From Flavobacterium sandaracinum (GTDB lineage: Bacteria; Bacteroidota; Bacteroidia; Flavobacteriales; Flavobacteriaceae), in the NCBI RefSeq assembly GCF_004349135.1, contig NZ_SMFN01000027.1:1-42311 (forward strand): 42,311 nt of DNA, given 5' to 3'. Below, in pieces: positions 7,974-15,953 of the stretch. The position numbers were made by a program, and so were the translations under genes. The notes beneath the pieces were generated by a model, which saw nothing but the letters and a program-made list of their open reading frames with translations, ran no database searches and was not told the DNA's origin. Within the stretch, counting starts at the first letter, position 1, and each line of letters starts with the position of its first letter.

Positions 7974-9098
7974 TTACACATTAATGTCTTTAAAATTATT
8001 TAATCTTGCATGGGTAATCATCTTGGTAAACGCTTCTTGGTCCAATTTTGGTATTTCCAGAATGCTGTTCAATAACGTGGTATCGTATTCGTTGGCAGCA
8101 GCTGTAAAATATGGACTTAAGTGCTTTCCAATGCTTTCATAATACAGTTTTTCGATCGTATTTTTATATGTAAAATCAATAGAATTTTGTATTAAAGTAA
8201 AATTAGTGTAACCCACATCTTTCATAATCAACTGCAGTCCTTTAACCATATTGAAACTTTTGTTGTGCACAATGTTCAGTTGCTCAATGTCATTTCTTTG
8301 AAACGTATTGACTATCACTTTCGCCACATAATCAACAGGGATAATGTTCAAAACGGTATCTTGATTCACAATAAAACGTACATTTTCTTGATCTCCTTTT
8401 CGCTGGGAAGTAAAGTGAAAGAATTTTGCCAAAAGATAAAAAACCATATATTTTGATATAAAATATTGATTTTCAGTCCCTAACATTTTTCCGCCAATAA
8501 CACTTGGACGCAGAATTTGAAAAGGTAAATCTATTTTTTTACATTCTGCAGCGATATAGTTTTCCGAATGGAATTTGGCATTTTCATACGCATTGCGATG
8601 CTCTAGTTCAAATCCTAAACTATGAAAATCATTGTCGATCAGTCCTTTTCGGTTTCCCGAAGAAAAAGCGGTACCTATATAAATGAATTTTTTTATAAAA
8701 GGATGAAAGAGCTGAAAAATAGATTTGGTGATGGTTGTATTTTCATCAAAAATCTTTTCGCGCTGGGCTTCATCAGTAGATAAATTCACGAATCCAGCAG
8801 AATGGATAAAATAAGCATCTTTTATTTGGCTTGAAAAAGTATCTTGAATTTCAGCCAAATCGGTATCAATGATTTCAATGTATTCGTGTAGTTTTTCTAG
8901 GCCTTTTTCTTTTATAATTTTTGGCGTATAACTGCTCGATAAAAGTTCGTTTATGCGATCTAAAGCAGATTTTTTACCTTTATTTCGGGCAATTATAAAA
9001 AGTTTTCCATCAATTTTAGTGTTGATGAAAAGTTCCAGAATTTCATACATAATATGAGATCCTAGAACTCCTGTTGCACCTGTAAGAATTATTTTCAT
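7974..9098 (-). CDS. NAD-binding_4 / fatty acyl-CoA reductase-like SDR protein
   Basis: A 374-residue extended short-chain dehydrogenase. The Rossmann glycine motif TGATGVLGSH (6-15) opens the protein, and the catalytic Tyr-x3-Lys is Tyr171/Lys175 in AYENAKFHSE. ILRPSVIGG (about 196-204) is typical of the NAD-binding_4 ('male sterility' / thioester reductase) group, which reduces acyl-CoA or acyl-carrier thioesters to aldehydes or alcohols. No adenylation or carrier domain is attached and no partner gene is adjacent, so the substrate is open; an epimerase-like role is the alternative. A -7 promoter motif lies just upstream. Confidence 0.75.
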   Translation of the reverse strand: MKIILTGATGVLGSHIMYEILELFINTKIDGKLFIIARNKGKKSALDRINELLSSSYTPKIIKEKGLEKLHEYIEIIDTDLAEIQDTFSSQIKDAYFIHSAGFVNLSTDEAQREKIFDENTTITKSIFQLFHPFIKKFIYIGTAFSSGNRKGLIDNDFHSLGFELEHRNAYENAKFHSENYIAAECKKIDLPFQILRPSVIGGKMLGTENQYFISKYMVFYLLAKFFHFTSQRKGDQENVRFIVNQDTVLNIIPVDYVAKVIVNTFQRNDIEQLNIVHNKSFNMVKGLQLIMKDVGYTNFTLIQNSIDFTYKNTIEKLYYESIGKHLSPYFTAAANEYDTTLLNSILEIPKLDQEAFTKMITHARLNNFKDINV

Positions 9099-9117
9099 TA
9101 TCGTTTTGTTCTAAAAA

Positions 9118-9125
9118 CAAAAGTA
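9118..9125 (-). promoter_or_regulatory. -7 promoter element (TACTTTTG) of the reductase-like gene
   Basis: On the minus strand TACTTTTG matches TAnnTTTG, 19 bases upstream of the ATG at 9098. It overlaps one arm of a short inverted repeat (TTTTGTT/AACAAAA). Confidence 0.45.
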
Positions 9126-9191
9126 GTTTTAAAAAAGCTTATATTATTTTTTAAAACTATAAATGTATGTGATTTTGAAAATTAGCATTGC

Positions 9192-10061
9192 TTATCCTAA
9201 TGCAATTTTCTGCAATGTATACGCAATCAATTCATCAACGGCTTTGTATGGATCTTCGCTAAATGTTCCTGAAGCGCGATTGGCAATTATAGCGTTTAAT
9301 GACAATGCATTATGTCCTAAAAGCGCCGAAAGCCCATAAATTGCTGCGGTTTCCATCTCTAAATTAGTGATTTGGTTGTCACCAAAATTAAAATTATCCA
9401 TTTTAGAATTCAATTCTTCATCTTGAATATTCAAGCGCAACACTCGACCTTGTGGACCGTAAAAACCTCCGGCGGTTGCGGTAATTCCTTTGTGCATTTT
9501 TTCGCTCTCTATGATTTTTTCTAATTTTTCAGAACAAGCGATTACATAAGGTTTACCTTTTCGTAAATCCCAATTGGTGTGTTTCACAAAAGCATCTTCC
9601 ATTTCAAGATTCGAAACTTCGTCAATCAAATAGGAGCGAAGCATGTTGTCTAATCCTAATCCAAATTTTGATAGTACAAAACTGTCTACAGGAATATCCG
9701 CTTGCAAAGAACCCGAAGTTCCAATTCGGATAATGTTCAACGAAGTCAAATTTTCTTTTGGTTGGCGGGTTTCCAAATCGATATTGACCAAAGCATCCAA
9801 TTCGTTGATTACAATATCAATATTGTCAGGACCAATTCCTGTGGACATTACGGTAATTCGTTTGCCTTTGAAAATACCGGTTTGAGTTTTGAATTCTCTT
9901 TTTTGTGTCGAAAATTCAATACTGTCAAAAAATTGAGTGATTTTCTCCACGCGATTTTGATCTCCTACAAAGATGATGTCGTGTGCAATATGTTCTGGTT
10001 TTAAATTCAAATGGTATACACTACCGTCTGGATTTAATATTAATTCTGATGATTGTATCAT
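9192..10061 (-). CDS. Nucleoside phosphorylase, uridine phosphorylase-like
   Basis: A 289-residue enzyme of the NP-I family, which cleaves nucleosides with phosphate to ribose-1-phosphate and base in pyrimidine/purine salvage. Visible sites are VGDQNRVEKI (32-41) and RIGTSGSLQ (112-120) for phosphate binding, STGIGPDN (73-80), and EMETAA (235-240) for the ribose. FYGPQGR (200-206) carries a Gln-x-Arg pair (204, 206) at the place where uridine phosphorylases recognise uracil. That pair favours uridine over purines, although Bacteroidota members are often annotated only as nucleoside phosphorylases. It is followed leftward by the reductase-like gene and preceded by yciH, in the same direction but with sizeable gaps. 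Confidence 0.85.
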   Translation of the reverse strand: MIQSSELILNPDGSVYHLNLKPEHIAHDIIFVGDQNRVEKITQFFDSIEFSTQKREFKTQTGIFKGKRITVMSTGIGPDNIDIVINELDALVNIDLETRQPKENLTSLNIIRIGTSGSLQADIPVDSFVLSKFGLGLDNMLRSYLIDEVSNLEMEDAFVKHTNWDLRKGKPYVIACSEKLEKIIESEKMHKGITATAGGFYGPQGRVLRLNIQDEELNSKMDNFNFGDNQITNLEMETAAIYGLSALLGHNALSLNAIIANRASGTFSEDPYKAVDELIAYTLQKIALG

Positions 10062-10125
10062 TTGTTTTTATTTTAAATTTAGAGTTTAAAGTTCAGAGTT
10101 TCAAGTTGCTCAACTGAACATTAAA

Positions 10126-10164
10126 ACTGAGACTATTCACTGAGACTGTTCACTGAGACTGCAA
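10126..10164. repeat. Short tandem repeat, three 13-bp units
   Basis: Three consecutive near-identical 13-base units, ACTGAGACTATTC, ACTGAGACTGTTC and ACTGAGACTGCAA, lie between yciH and the phosphorylase gene. They follow an AGTTTAAAGTTCAGAGTTTCAAGTT stretch of the kind common between Flavobacterium genes. Confidence 0.7.
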
Positions 10165-10175
10165 ACTGCTCACTT

Positions 10176-10505
10176 TCATCCTCCAACTCGTTTTACTTTG
10201 AATCCTTTTTCCTTTAAGATAATCATTATTTTATCGCGATAATCTCCTTGAATGATGATAGCATCATCTTTAAAAGTACCACCAACACTCAATTTTGTTT
10301 TGATTTCTTTGGCTAGAATTTTAAAATCGGCGTCGCTTCCTTCGTAACCCTCAATTATGGTAGTCGCTTTTCCTTTTCGCTTTTCGAATTTACAAATCAT
10401 AGGTTCTTTTTGAACGTATAATTCGTGCGGAACGGCTTCAACTGTTTCTTCAGGAAGTGGTTCGTGATCTGGAAAAAGATTTTTTAATTGGTCTTGTAAG
10501 TCCAT
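10176..10505 (-). CDS. yciH: SUI1-family translation factor YciH
   Basis: This 109-residue protein carries the SUI1/eIF1 fold over roughly residues 35-107: a strand with KRKGKATTIIEGYEG, the helix DFKILAKEIKTKLSVGG, and the terminal DDAIIIQGDYRDKIMIILKEKGF. Bacterial YciH binds the ribosome and is thought to influence start selection or translation under stress. The acidic, proline-rich N-terminal region (about 10-35) is typically variable. The gene is monocistronic or weakly linked to the downstream phosphorylase. Confidence 0.93.
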   Translation of the reverse strand: MDLQDQLKNLFPDHEPLPEETVEAVPHELYVQKEPMICKFEKRKGKATTIIEGYEGSDADFKILAKEIKTKLSVGGTFKDDAIIIQGDYRDKIMIILKEKGFKVKRVGG

Positions 10506-10520
10506 AACTTTATAATTATT

Positions 10521-10562
10521 AAACGCGGATCAAACGGATTTCACGGATTGTCGCGGATTTTT
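10521..10562. repeat. Inverted flank of the GxxExxY gene, downstream copy
   Basis: AAACGCGGATCAAACGGATT followed by TCACGGATTGTCGCGGATTT abuts the stop of the GxxExxY gene. The outermost AACGCGGAT (10522-10530) recurs in inverted orientation on the other side of the gene (10984-10992). Internally the unit CGGATT is repeated. Confidence 0.6.
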
Positions 10563-10945
10563 TATTTTCTATTATTTTGATATACTTTTCTAATAAATTC
10601 CGGCTTTTTACCAAAGTTTAAAAGTAGTCCAACTTCGCAATTTGTCGCTTTTAGGTAATTGATTAATTGAAATTCATTTGCTTCGACCATATATTCTTGG
10701 GCTTTTAACTCTAAGATTACTAAATCATTTACAATAATATCAGCATAATAATCACCAACTTCAATTTCTTTATAATAAACTTTAATTTTTTTTTGCGCTT
10801 CAACATCAAAACCATTTGCTTTGAGTTCAAAATACAATGCGTTTTGATACACCCTTTCGAGAAAACCATATCCTAACTCATTATAAACGTCAAAGAATAT
10901 CTTTATTATCGGCTTTGTTAATTCTTCATGTAAAATTGTACCCAT
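10562..10945 (-). CDS. GxxExxY protein (PD-(D/E)xK-related small protein)
   Basis: A 127-residue protein with the family hallmark GYGFLERVY (Gly-x2-Glu-x2-Tyr, about 26-34). It also has nuclease-like spacing in YYADIIVNDLVILELKAQE, where Asp and Glu-x-Lys fall in the PD-(D/E)xK arrangement. The C-terminal NYLKATNCEVGLLLNFGKK is also characteristic. The biological role of the family is not established. The gene is bracketed on both sides by short sequences that are inverted relative to each other (10521-10562 and 10959-10993), suggesting the gene travels as a small unit. It is oriented with its neighbours but unlikely to be functionally linked to them. Confidence 0.88.
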   Translation of the reverse strand: MGTILHEELTKPIIKIFFDVYNELGYGFLERVYQNALYFELKANGFDVEAQKKIKVYYKEIEVGDYYADIIVNDLVILELKAQEYMVEANEFQLINYLKATNCEVGLLLNFGKKPEFIRKVYQNNRK

Positions 10946-10958
10946 AGATAAAAATATC

Positions 10959-10993
10959 AGCGTTTATCCTTAAAATCTGCGTTATCCGCGTTC
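10959..10993. repeat. Inverted flank of the GxxExxY gene, upstream copy
   Basis: Read on the minus strand towards the gene, this is GAACGCGGATAACGCAGATT followed by TTAAGGATAAACGCTG. The AACGCGGAT at its outer end (10984-10992) matches the outer end of the downstream flank, in the opposite direction. Confidence 0.6.
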
Positions 10994-11009
10994 CTATTTT
11001 TTTTAAAAC

Positions 11010-11036
11010 AAAAAGACATCAAGCGAACTCGATGTC
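11010..11036 (-). terminator. Rho-independent terminator of the 2-oxoglutarate oxygenase gene
   Basis: GACATC/GATGTC arms (11015-11020, 11031-11036), extended by AG/CT with one mismatch, close on a CGAA-type tetraloop. On the minus strand the hairpin is followed by TTTTTGTTTT. It lies 24 bases after the oxygenase stop. Confidence 0.8.
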
Positions 11037-11059
11037 TTCCTTGAACTATATATTAAGAA

Positions 11060-12010
11060 TTACTTTTTAATAAGCCCTAAATCTACTAAGCGCTCGTATA
11101 AATAATCACCGGCTGTAATATCTTCAAATTGTTTTGGGTTTTCTGCATCAATACAGTTTTCTAGACAATTCAACGGCATATCACTCACTGGATGCATAAA
11201 AAATGGAACAGAATAACGGGAAGTTCCCCATAATTCTCTTGGTGGATTAACCACTTGATGAATCGTAGATTTCAATTTGTTATTGGTATGACGCGATAAC
11301 ATATCACCTACATTAATCACTAATTCATCCGGTTCAGCAATGGCATCAATCCATTCTCCATTGTGGTTTTGTACTTGCAATCCTTTTCCTTGCGCACCCA
11401 TCAACAAAGTAATCAAGTTGATATCACCATGAGCAGCAGCACGAATTGCGTTTGCTGGTTCTGATGTGATTGGTGGATAATGAATAGGTCTTAAGATTGA
11501 ATTTCCGTCTTTGGCATAATTGTCAAAATAAAATTCATCTAAACCGAGACGCAAAGCCAAAGCTCTTAATACATAAACACCTGTTTTCTCCAGCATTTGG
11601 TAGGCTTCTTTACCAACTACGTTAAAACGAGGAAGTTTTTTTACTTCGACATTTTCAGGATATTCTGATGCGTATTTTGAATTCTCAGACACATATTGTC
11701 CAAAATGCCAAAATTCTTTCAAATCTCCTTCTTTTCTGCCTTTAGCATGCTCTGTTCCAAAAGAAACATAGCCTCTTTGTCCGCCTATGCCAGGGATTTC
11801 ATAACTGTGTTTTGTTTCTAAAGGTAAAGCGAAAAAATTTCTAATTTCACTATACAATTCATCAACCAACTGGTCGTTTAAAAAATGCCCTTTGAGTGCT
11901 ACGAAGCCAATATCTTCAAATGCACTTCCGATTTCATTTACAAATTTTTGTTTACGTGCCGGGTCATCCGACAGGAAATCACGCAAGTCAACACTAGGAA
12001 TGTTTTGCAT
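11060..12010 (-). CDS. 2-oxoglutarate/Fe(II)-dependent oxygenase, isopenicillin N synthase-like
   Basis: A 316-residue non-haem iron oxygenase. The facial triad is His194 and Asp196 (AAHGDINLITLL) plus His251 (STIHQVV), and the co-substrate-binding Arg-x-Ser is Arg265/Ser267 (RYSVPFF). The N-terminal DIOX_N region (about 4-130) includes DIGFVALKGH. These enzymes hydroxylate, desaturate or cyclise small molecules using O2. The substrate here cannot be deduced because neither neighbour is a biosynthetic gene. It is divergent from the E1 dehydrogenase gene, has its own -7 promoter motif, and ends at a clear terminator. Confidence 0.88.
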   Translation of the reverse strand: MQNIPSVDLRDFLSDDPARKQKFVNEIGSAFEDIGFVALKGHFLNDQLVDELYSEIRNFFALPLETKHSYEIPGIGGQRGYVSFGTEHAKGRKEGDLKEFWHFGQYVSENSKYASEYPENVEVKKLPRFNVVGKEAYQMLEKTGVYVLRALALRLGLDEFYFDNYAKDGNSILRPIHYPPITSEPANAIRAAAHGDINLITLLMGAQGKGLQVQNHNGEWIDAIAEPDELVINVGDMLSRHTNNKLKSTIHQVVNPPRELWGTSRYSVPFFMHPVSDMPLNCLENCIDAENPKQFEDITAGDYLYERLVDLGLIKK

Positions 12011-12057
12011 ACTTTTAAATATTTTTAATAACTTGAAGGTTAAAAACCTTGCAGATA

Positions 12058-12065
12058 CAAATGTA
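12058..12065 (-). promoter_or_regulatory. -7 promoter element (TACATTTG) of the oxygenase gene
   Basis: TACATTTG on the minus strand matches TAnnTTTG, about 47 bases upstream of the ATG at 12010. It shares the divergent region with the promoter of the E1 gene. Confidence 0.45.
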
Positions 12066-12149
12066 AAGAATAATTTTATATTTGAATTTTTAAATTTACA
12101 AACAACACGAAAAAATATAACAAATTAATACAAAACTGTTATATTTTTT

Positions 12150-12157
12150 TATCTTTG
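12150..12157 (+). promoter_or_regulatory. -7 promoter element (TATCTTTG) of the E1 dehydrogenase gene
   Basis: TATCTTTG matches TAnnTTTG, with 23 bases between it and the ATG at 12181. Confidence 0.5.
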
Positions 12158-12180
12158 AACCATACAATAAAATTGAAAAA

Positions 12181-14157
12181 ATGATCTTCGATAGAAAAAA
12201 TCTTACTGACAATCAATTATTAGATTTATATAAAAGAATACTGAAACCAAGGCTTATAGAGGAGAAAATGTTGATTCTTATTCGGCAAGGAAAAGTATCC
12301 AAATGGTTTTCTGGAATAGGTCAAGAGGCTATTTCTGTTGGTGTTACGGCAGTTTTAGATTCGGATGAGTACATTTTACCAATGCACAGAAACTTAGGAG
12401 TTTTTACGGGAAGAGACATTCCGTTGTACCGTCTTTTTTCGCAATGGCAAGGCAAAGCCAATGGATTTACCAAAGGTCGTGATCGTAGTTTTCACTTTGG
12501 AACACAACAATATAAGATTATAGGTATGATTTCGCATCTCGGACCACAATTAGGAGTTGCTGACGGAATCGCTTTGGCCAATAAATTGAAGAGAAACGGA
12601 AAAGTTACCGCAGTTTTTACCGGTGAAGGAGCAACAAGTGAAGGTGATTTTCATGAAGCATTGAATATTGCTTCGGTTTGGGAATTACCAGTTCTATTTG
12701 TCATTGAGAATAATGGATATGGACTTTCTACGCCAACCAATGAACAGTATCGTTGTGAAAATTTGGCTGATAAAGGAAAAGGTTACGGAATGGAAAGTCA
12801 TATTGTGGATGGGAATAATATTTTGGAAGTCTTTAATTTATTATCCGAATTGAAGGCTTCGATGAAAGAAAATCCACGTCCCGTTTTATTGGAATTTAAA
12901 ACCTTCAGAATGCGCGGGCATGAAGAGGCGAGTGGTACTAAATACGTTCCGCAAGATTTAATGGATATGTGGGCGATTAAAGATCCAGTTGAAAATTACA
13001 GAAAATATTTAACCGAAAACGGCGTTCTTACCACCGATTTTGATGCGGCTTTACATGCTGAAATTAAAAAGGATATTGACGAAAGTTTGGCTATTGCCAA
13101 TGCGGAACCGGAGATTGAGGCTTCTTTAAGTGAAGAACTAAATGATGTTTACAAACCGTATGTATTTGAACAAGTTAATCCATCAGAGGAAAACGAAAAT
13201 ATTCGTTTTATAGATGCCATTTCCAGTAGTTTGAGACAATCGATGGAACGTCATGAAAACTCCGTAATCATGGGGCAGGATATTGCTGAATATGGTGGTG
13301 CTTTCAAAATTACTGATGGTTTTGTTGCGCAGTTTGGTAAAGAACGTGTTATCAATACACCCATTTGCGAAAGTGCAGTAGTTTCAGCAGGAATGGGATT
13401 ATCAATCAATGGATACAAAGCGATTGTGGAAATGCAGTTTGCCGATTTTGTTTCGACGGGATTTAATCCAATTGTCAATTTATTAGCCAAATCTCATTAC
13501 CGTTGGTTAGAAAAAGCAGATGTTGTAGTCCGAATGCCTTGTGGTGGAGGAACGCAAGCGGGGCCTTTTCATTCGCAAACCAATGAAGCTTGGTTTACTA
13601 AAACACCGGGTTTAAAAGTGGTTTATCCAGCATTTCCGTATGATGCGAAAGGTTTGTTGAATACTTCCATAAACGACCCAAATCCTGTACTTTTCTTTGA
13701 ACACAAACAATTATACCGAAGTGTTTACCAAGAGGTACCAAAAGACTACTACACAATTCCATTAGGAAAAGCGGCTTTGTTGAAAGAAGGAAATCAGGTT
13801 ACGATTATTTCGTTTGGAGCAGCGGTACATTGGGCTTTGGAAACTTTAGCCAAAAATCCTGAAATTTCGGCAGATTTATTGGATTTAAGAACCTTACAGC
13901 CTTTGGATACCGAAGCTATTTTTGCTTCTGTGAAGAAAACAGGAAGAGTGATTATTTATCAGGAAGACAGCCTATTTGGTGGAATAGCCAGTGATATTTC
14001 GGCAATGATAATGGAAAACTGTTTCAAATATCTTGATGCGCCAGTAAAACGTGTAGCAAGTTTAGACTCACCAATTCCCTTTACAAAAGCATTGGAAGAT
14101 CAATATTTGCCAAAAGGTAGATTTGAAAATGATCTAAAAGACCTCTTGGCATATTAA
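12181..14157 (+). CDS. 2-oxoacid dehydrogenase E1, fused alpha and beta subunits
   Basis: This 658-residue thiamine-diphosphate enzyme decarboxylates a 2-oxoacid (branched-chain type most likely) and passes the acyl group to an E2 lipoyl protein. The alpha half (about 1-330) has the ThDP motif GEGATSEGDF (148-157) ending in ENNGYG (176-181). The beta half (about 338-658) has QDIAEYGGAF, TPICE (the family's catalytic Glu region), MQFADF, and the C-terminal SLFGGIASDI. In many bacteria the two halves are separate genes; the fusion is common in Bacteroidota. E2 and E3 genes are not in the window. The substrate (2-oxoisovalerate versus pyruvate) is inferred from overall resemblance only. Confidence 0.9.
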   Translation: MIFDRKNLTDNQLLDLYKRILKPRLIEEKMLILIRQGKVSKWFSGIGQEAISVGVTAVLDSDEYILPMHRNLGVFTGRDIPLYRLFSQWQGKANGFTKGRDRSFHFGTQQYKIIGMISHLGPQLGVADGIALANKLKRNGKVTAVFTGEGATSEGDFHEALNIASVWELPVLFVIENNGYGLSTPTNEQYRCENLADKGKGYGMESHIVDGNNILEVFNLLSELKASMKENPRPVLLEFKTFRMRGHEEASGTKYVPQDLMDMWAIKDPVENYRKYLTENGVLTTDFDAALHAEIKKDIDESLAIANAEPEIEASLSEELNDVYKPYVFEQVNPSEENENIRFIDAISSSLRQSMERHENSVIMGQDIAEYGGAFKITDGFVAQFGKERVINTPICESAVVSAGMGLSINGYKAIVEMQFADFVSTGFNPIVNLLAKSHYRWLEKADVVVRMPCGGGTQAGPFHSQTNEAWFTKTPGLKVVYPAFPYDAKGLLNTSINDPNPVLFFEHKQLYRSVYQEVPKDYYTIPLGKAALLKEGNQVTIISFGAAVHWALETLAKNPEISADLLDLRTLQPLDTEAIFASVKKTGRVIIYQEDSLFGGIASDISAMIMENCFKYLDAPVKRVASLDSPIPFTKALEDQYLPKGRFENDLKDLLAY

Positions 14158-14171
14158 TTATAAGTTTTTAA

Positions 14172-14211
14172 TTGGGTTATTTTTAGAGTTTTAATTCTAA
14201 AAATAACCTAA
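14172..14211. terminator. Bidirectional terminator hairpin
   Basis: A perfect 13-bp inverted repeat GGTTATTTTTAGA/TCTAAAAATAACC (14175-14187 and 14196-14208) with an 8-base loop lies between the E1 gene and the convergent microprotein gene. It can end transcripts from both sides, and the right arm overlaps the last codons of the microprotein. Confidence 0.75.
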
Positions 14212-14313
14212 TATCCAATAGATAATTATAAAAATTAGAATTGTGCCAAAACAGCCACCGCCTAATTTTTTGGCTCCGTAACCTGCGAGTATTGTCTTGA
14301 AAAATCCATTCAT
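14197..14313 (-). CDS. 38-residue single-pass membrane microprotein
   Basis: The ATG on the minus strand at 14313 opens a 38-codon frame ending at TAG (14197). The product is basic and glycine-rich at the N-terminus (MNGFFKTILAGYGAKK, LGGGCFG), followed by one hydrophobic helix (about 22-37, TILIFIIIYWILGYF). Very similar small proteins with AGxGAKKLGGGCFGT recur, as I recall, in Flavobacterium genomes, which argues that the frame is real. It lies 55 bp downstream of the LysR gene in the same direction and may be cotranscribed with it. Function unknown; the composition is compatible with a membrane-associated regulatory peptide or a toxin-like peptide. Confidence 0.65.
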   Translation of the reverse strand: MNGFFKTILAGYGAKKLGGGCFGTILIFIIIYWILGYF

Positions 14314-14368
14314 AAGTTTAAAATTTAGTGTTTTATAAAATTAAAATATATTTCCAGAATAACAAATT

Positions 14369-15262
14369 TTAGTTTAACTCAATGAAGATTTTCTTAATCA
14401 AGGCGATTTCTTCCTCATATATTGTCTTTTTTCGGGTTGCAAAATAGAGTGTGTTTTTTAGTGGTGTTTTTCCTTCCCAAATTAGTTTTATCTTTCCATT
14501 ATCAATTTCTTTACGGCAAAGAAAATCAGGAACAACGGCTAATCCTTTGCCACTGCTCAAACAACGTACGATAGAATTTAGATTTGGAACAATATAATTA
14601 GGTCTGAAATCAGGATGCTTATTGAAATTTAATTGCCAAAAACGACGCAAATGTTCCATGTCGCCTGTGGTTCCGTACCATTTTTGTTGCTTTAACCAAA
14701 GTTCGATTTCTTCTAAATTTTCATTTTTTCCTACCGAATTGAATTCCAAATCGTCAATTTCGCTACCGCCAACAAGCACAATAGTTTCAGATGAAAATGC
14801 TTGATATTCGATGGCATTTTTAACCACCATTTGTGGTGTAATGATTAAATCCAGAATTCCTTTTTCTAAATTTTCAACCATTTCAGGATAATCTCCAAAT
14901 TGAATAATCACATTAAATGGCAAGGTCGAAATATACTGTTCCAGTGTAATTTGGAATGTTTCAAAACACATTCCCACACTTATTGTTGGCGTATTTTTCT
15001 CGGTGCTGCGTTGAAAATTTTTCTCGGCTTCCTCCAATTTAGTTAATGCTTCAATGATGAAATTATAGAGTACCTTTCCTTTTTCGGTAGGAACCATTTT
15101 TCGACCCGTTCGGTCAAATAATTTGTAACCCACATAATTCTCCAAAGAACTCAAGTGTAGACTCACACCTGGTTGTGAAATAAATAATACTTCCGCTGCG
15201 CTGGTCAACGTTCCAGTTTTATAAACTGCTTTAAACGTTCGATACCATTCTAAATTCACCAT
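14369..15262 (-). CDS. LysR-type transcriptional regulator
   Basis: A 297-residue regulator with an N-terminal winged helix-turn-helix (TLTSAAEVLFISQPGVS, about 18-34, then LENYVGYKLFDRTGR, 40-54) and a periplasmic-binding-type effector domain (about 90-295). It is divergent from mdaB-ygiN with only 95 bp between start codons, the usual layout for a LysR protein controlling its divergent neighbour. It probably responds to quinones or a related redox-active compound; this is inferred from context. The intergenic region carries -7 motifs in both directions. Confidence 0.9.
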   Translation of the reverse strand: MVNLEWYRTFKAVYKTGTLTSAAEVLFISQPGVSLHLSSLENYVGYKLFDRTGRKMVPTEKGKVLYNFIIEALTKLEEAEKNFQRSTEKNTPTISVGMCFETFQITLEQYISTLPFNVIIQFGDYPEMVENLEKGILDLIITPQMVVKNAIEYQAFSSETIVLVGGSEIDDLEFNSVGKNENLEEIELWLKQQKWYGTTGDMEHLRRFWQLNFNKHPDFRPNYIVPNLNSIVRCLSSGKGLAVVPDFLCRKEIDNGKIKLIWEGKTPLKNTLYFATRKKTIYEEEIALIKKIFIELN

Positions 15263-15269
15263 AACTATT

Positions 15270-15297
15270 ATAATTATGATACAAAGGTATGAATTAT
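15270..15297. promoter_or_regulatory. lysR -7 element and possible LysR operator
   Basis: On the minus strand TACCTTTG (15282-15289) fits TAnnTTTG and would drive the LysR gene from 20 bases upstream. It is enclosed by an inverted repeat ATAATT/AATTAT (15270-15275, 15292-15297), a plausible autoregulatory operator although AT-rich repeats can arise by chance. Confidence 0.35.
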
Positions 15298-15325
15298 GTT
15301 ATTTTAATAATAGACTTTCTCGTTC

Positions 15326-15333
15326 TAACTTTG
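15326..15333 (+). promoter_or_regulatory. -7 promoter element (TAACTTTG) of mdaB-ygiN
   Basis: TAACTTTG fits TAnnTTTG. Its position, 24 bases before the ATG at 15358, shows that the longer open frame beginning at 15289 cannot be the translated form, since it would start upstream of the promoter. Confidence 0.5.
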
Positions 15334-15357
15334 CACAATCAAATTAAAATAGAAATT

Positions 15358-15951
15358 ATGACAAAAATATTTATAATCAATGGCGGACAAAAGTTTGGCC
15401 ATTCTGGAGGACGTTTTAATGAAACTATTTCGAACGAAACCTTGAATTTTTTTATGAGGAATAGCGATTTCGAAGTGAAAACTACGAACATCAATGACGA
15501 TTACAATCCTGTTGCTGAAGTGGAGAAATTTGTTTGGGCAGATGTAATCATTTACCACACGCCAATATGGTGGTTCCAGTTGCCACACGGTTTTAAAAAA
15601 TATATTGATGTGGTTTTTACTGAAGGTCACGCCAAAGGAATTTATAAAAGTGATGGACGTTCCGCTGAAAATCCGACCATTAATTACGGAACAGGAGGAA
15701 TGCTTCACGGCAAAAAATATATGTTGACCACCTCTTGGAATGCACCAAAAGAAGCTTTTACTTTACCTGGAGAATTTTTCAATCAGCATAGTGTGGATGA
15801 AGGACCGTTATTTGGTTTTCACCGAATGAACGCTTTTACAGGAATGCAACCGATGCAAAGTATTCACTTTCATGACATTGAAAAAAATGTAAATGTTGAA
15901 AATGATCTTAAAGTATATCAAAACCATTTAACACAACTATTTTTAAATTAA
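15358..15951 (+). CDS. mdaB: NAD(P)H-dependent quinone oxidoreductase, MdaB-like
   Basis: A 197-residue flavodoxin-fold enzyme that reduces quinones by two electrons, protecting against semiquinone radicals. It starts MTKIFIINGGQKFGHSGG, whose loop binds the FAD phosphate. WADVIIYHTPIWWFQLPHGF, KKYIDVVFTEGHAKGIY and GTGGMLHGKKYMLTTSWNAP line up with E. coli MdaB (modulator of drug activity B) from memory. The start at 15358 was chosen because of the promoter motif at 15326 and the family N-terminus. The downstream ygiN gene begins three bases after this stop codon, so the two form an operon. The divergent LysR gene is the likely regulator. Confidence 0.87.
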   Translation: MTKIFIINGGQKFGHSGGRFNETISNETLNFFMRNSDFEVKTTNINDDYNPVAEVEKFVWADVIIYHTPIWWFQLPHGFKKYIDVVFTEGHAKGIYKSDGRSAENPTINYGTGGMLHGKKYMLTTSWNAPKEAFTLPGEFFNQHSVDEGPLFGFHRMNAFTGMQPMQSIHFHDIEKNVNVENDLKVYQNHLTQLFLN

Positions 15952-15953
15952 TT

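Noticed and set aside
15289..15357. N-terminal extension of MdaB starting at 15289
   Set aside because: The extension spans the TAACTTTG promoter element and is absent from the MdaB family; the start at 15358 fits better.
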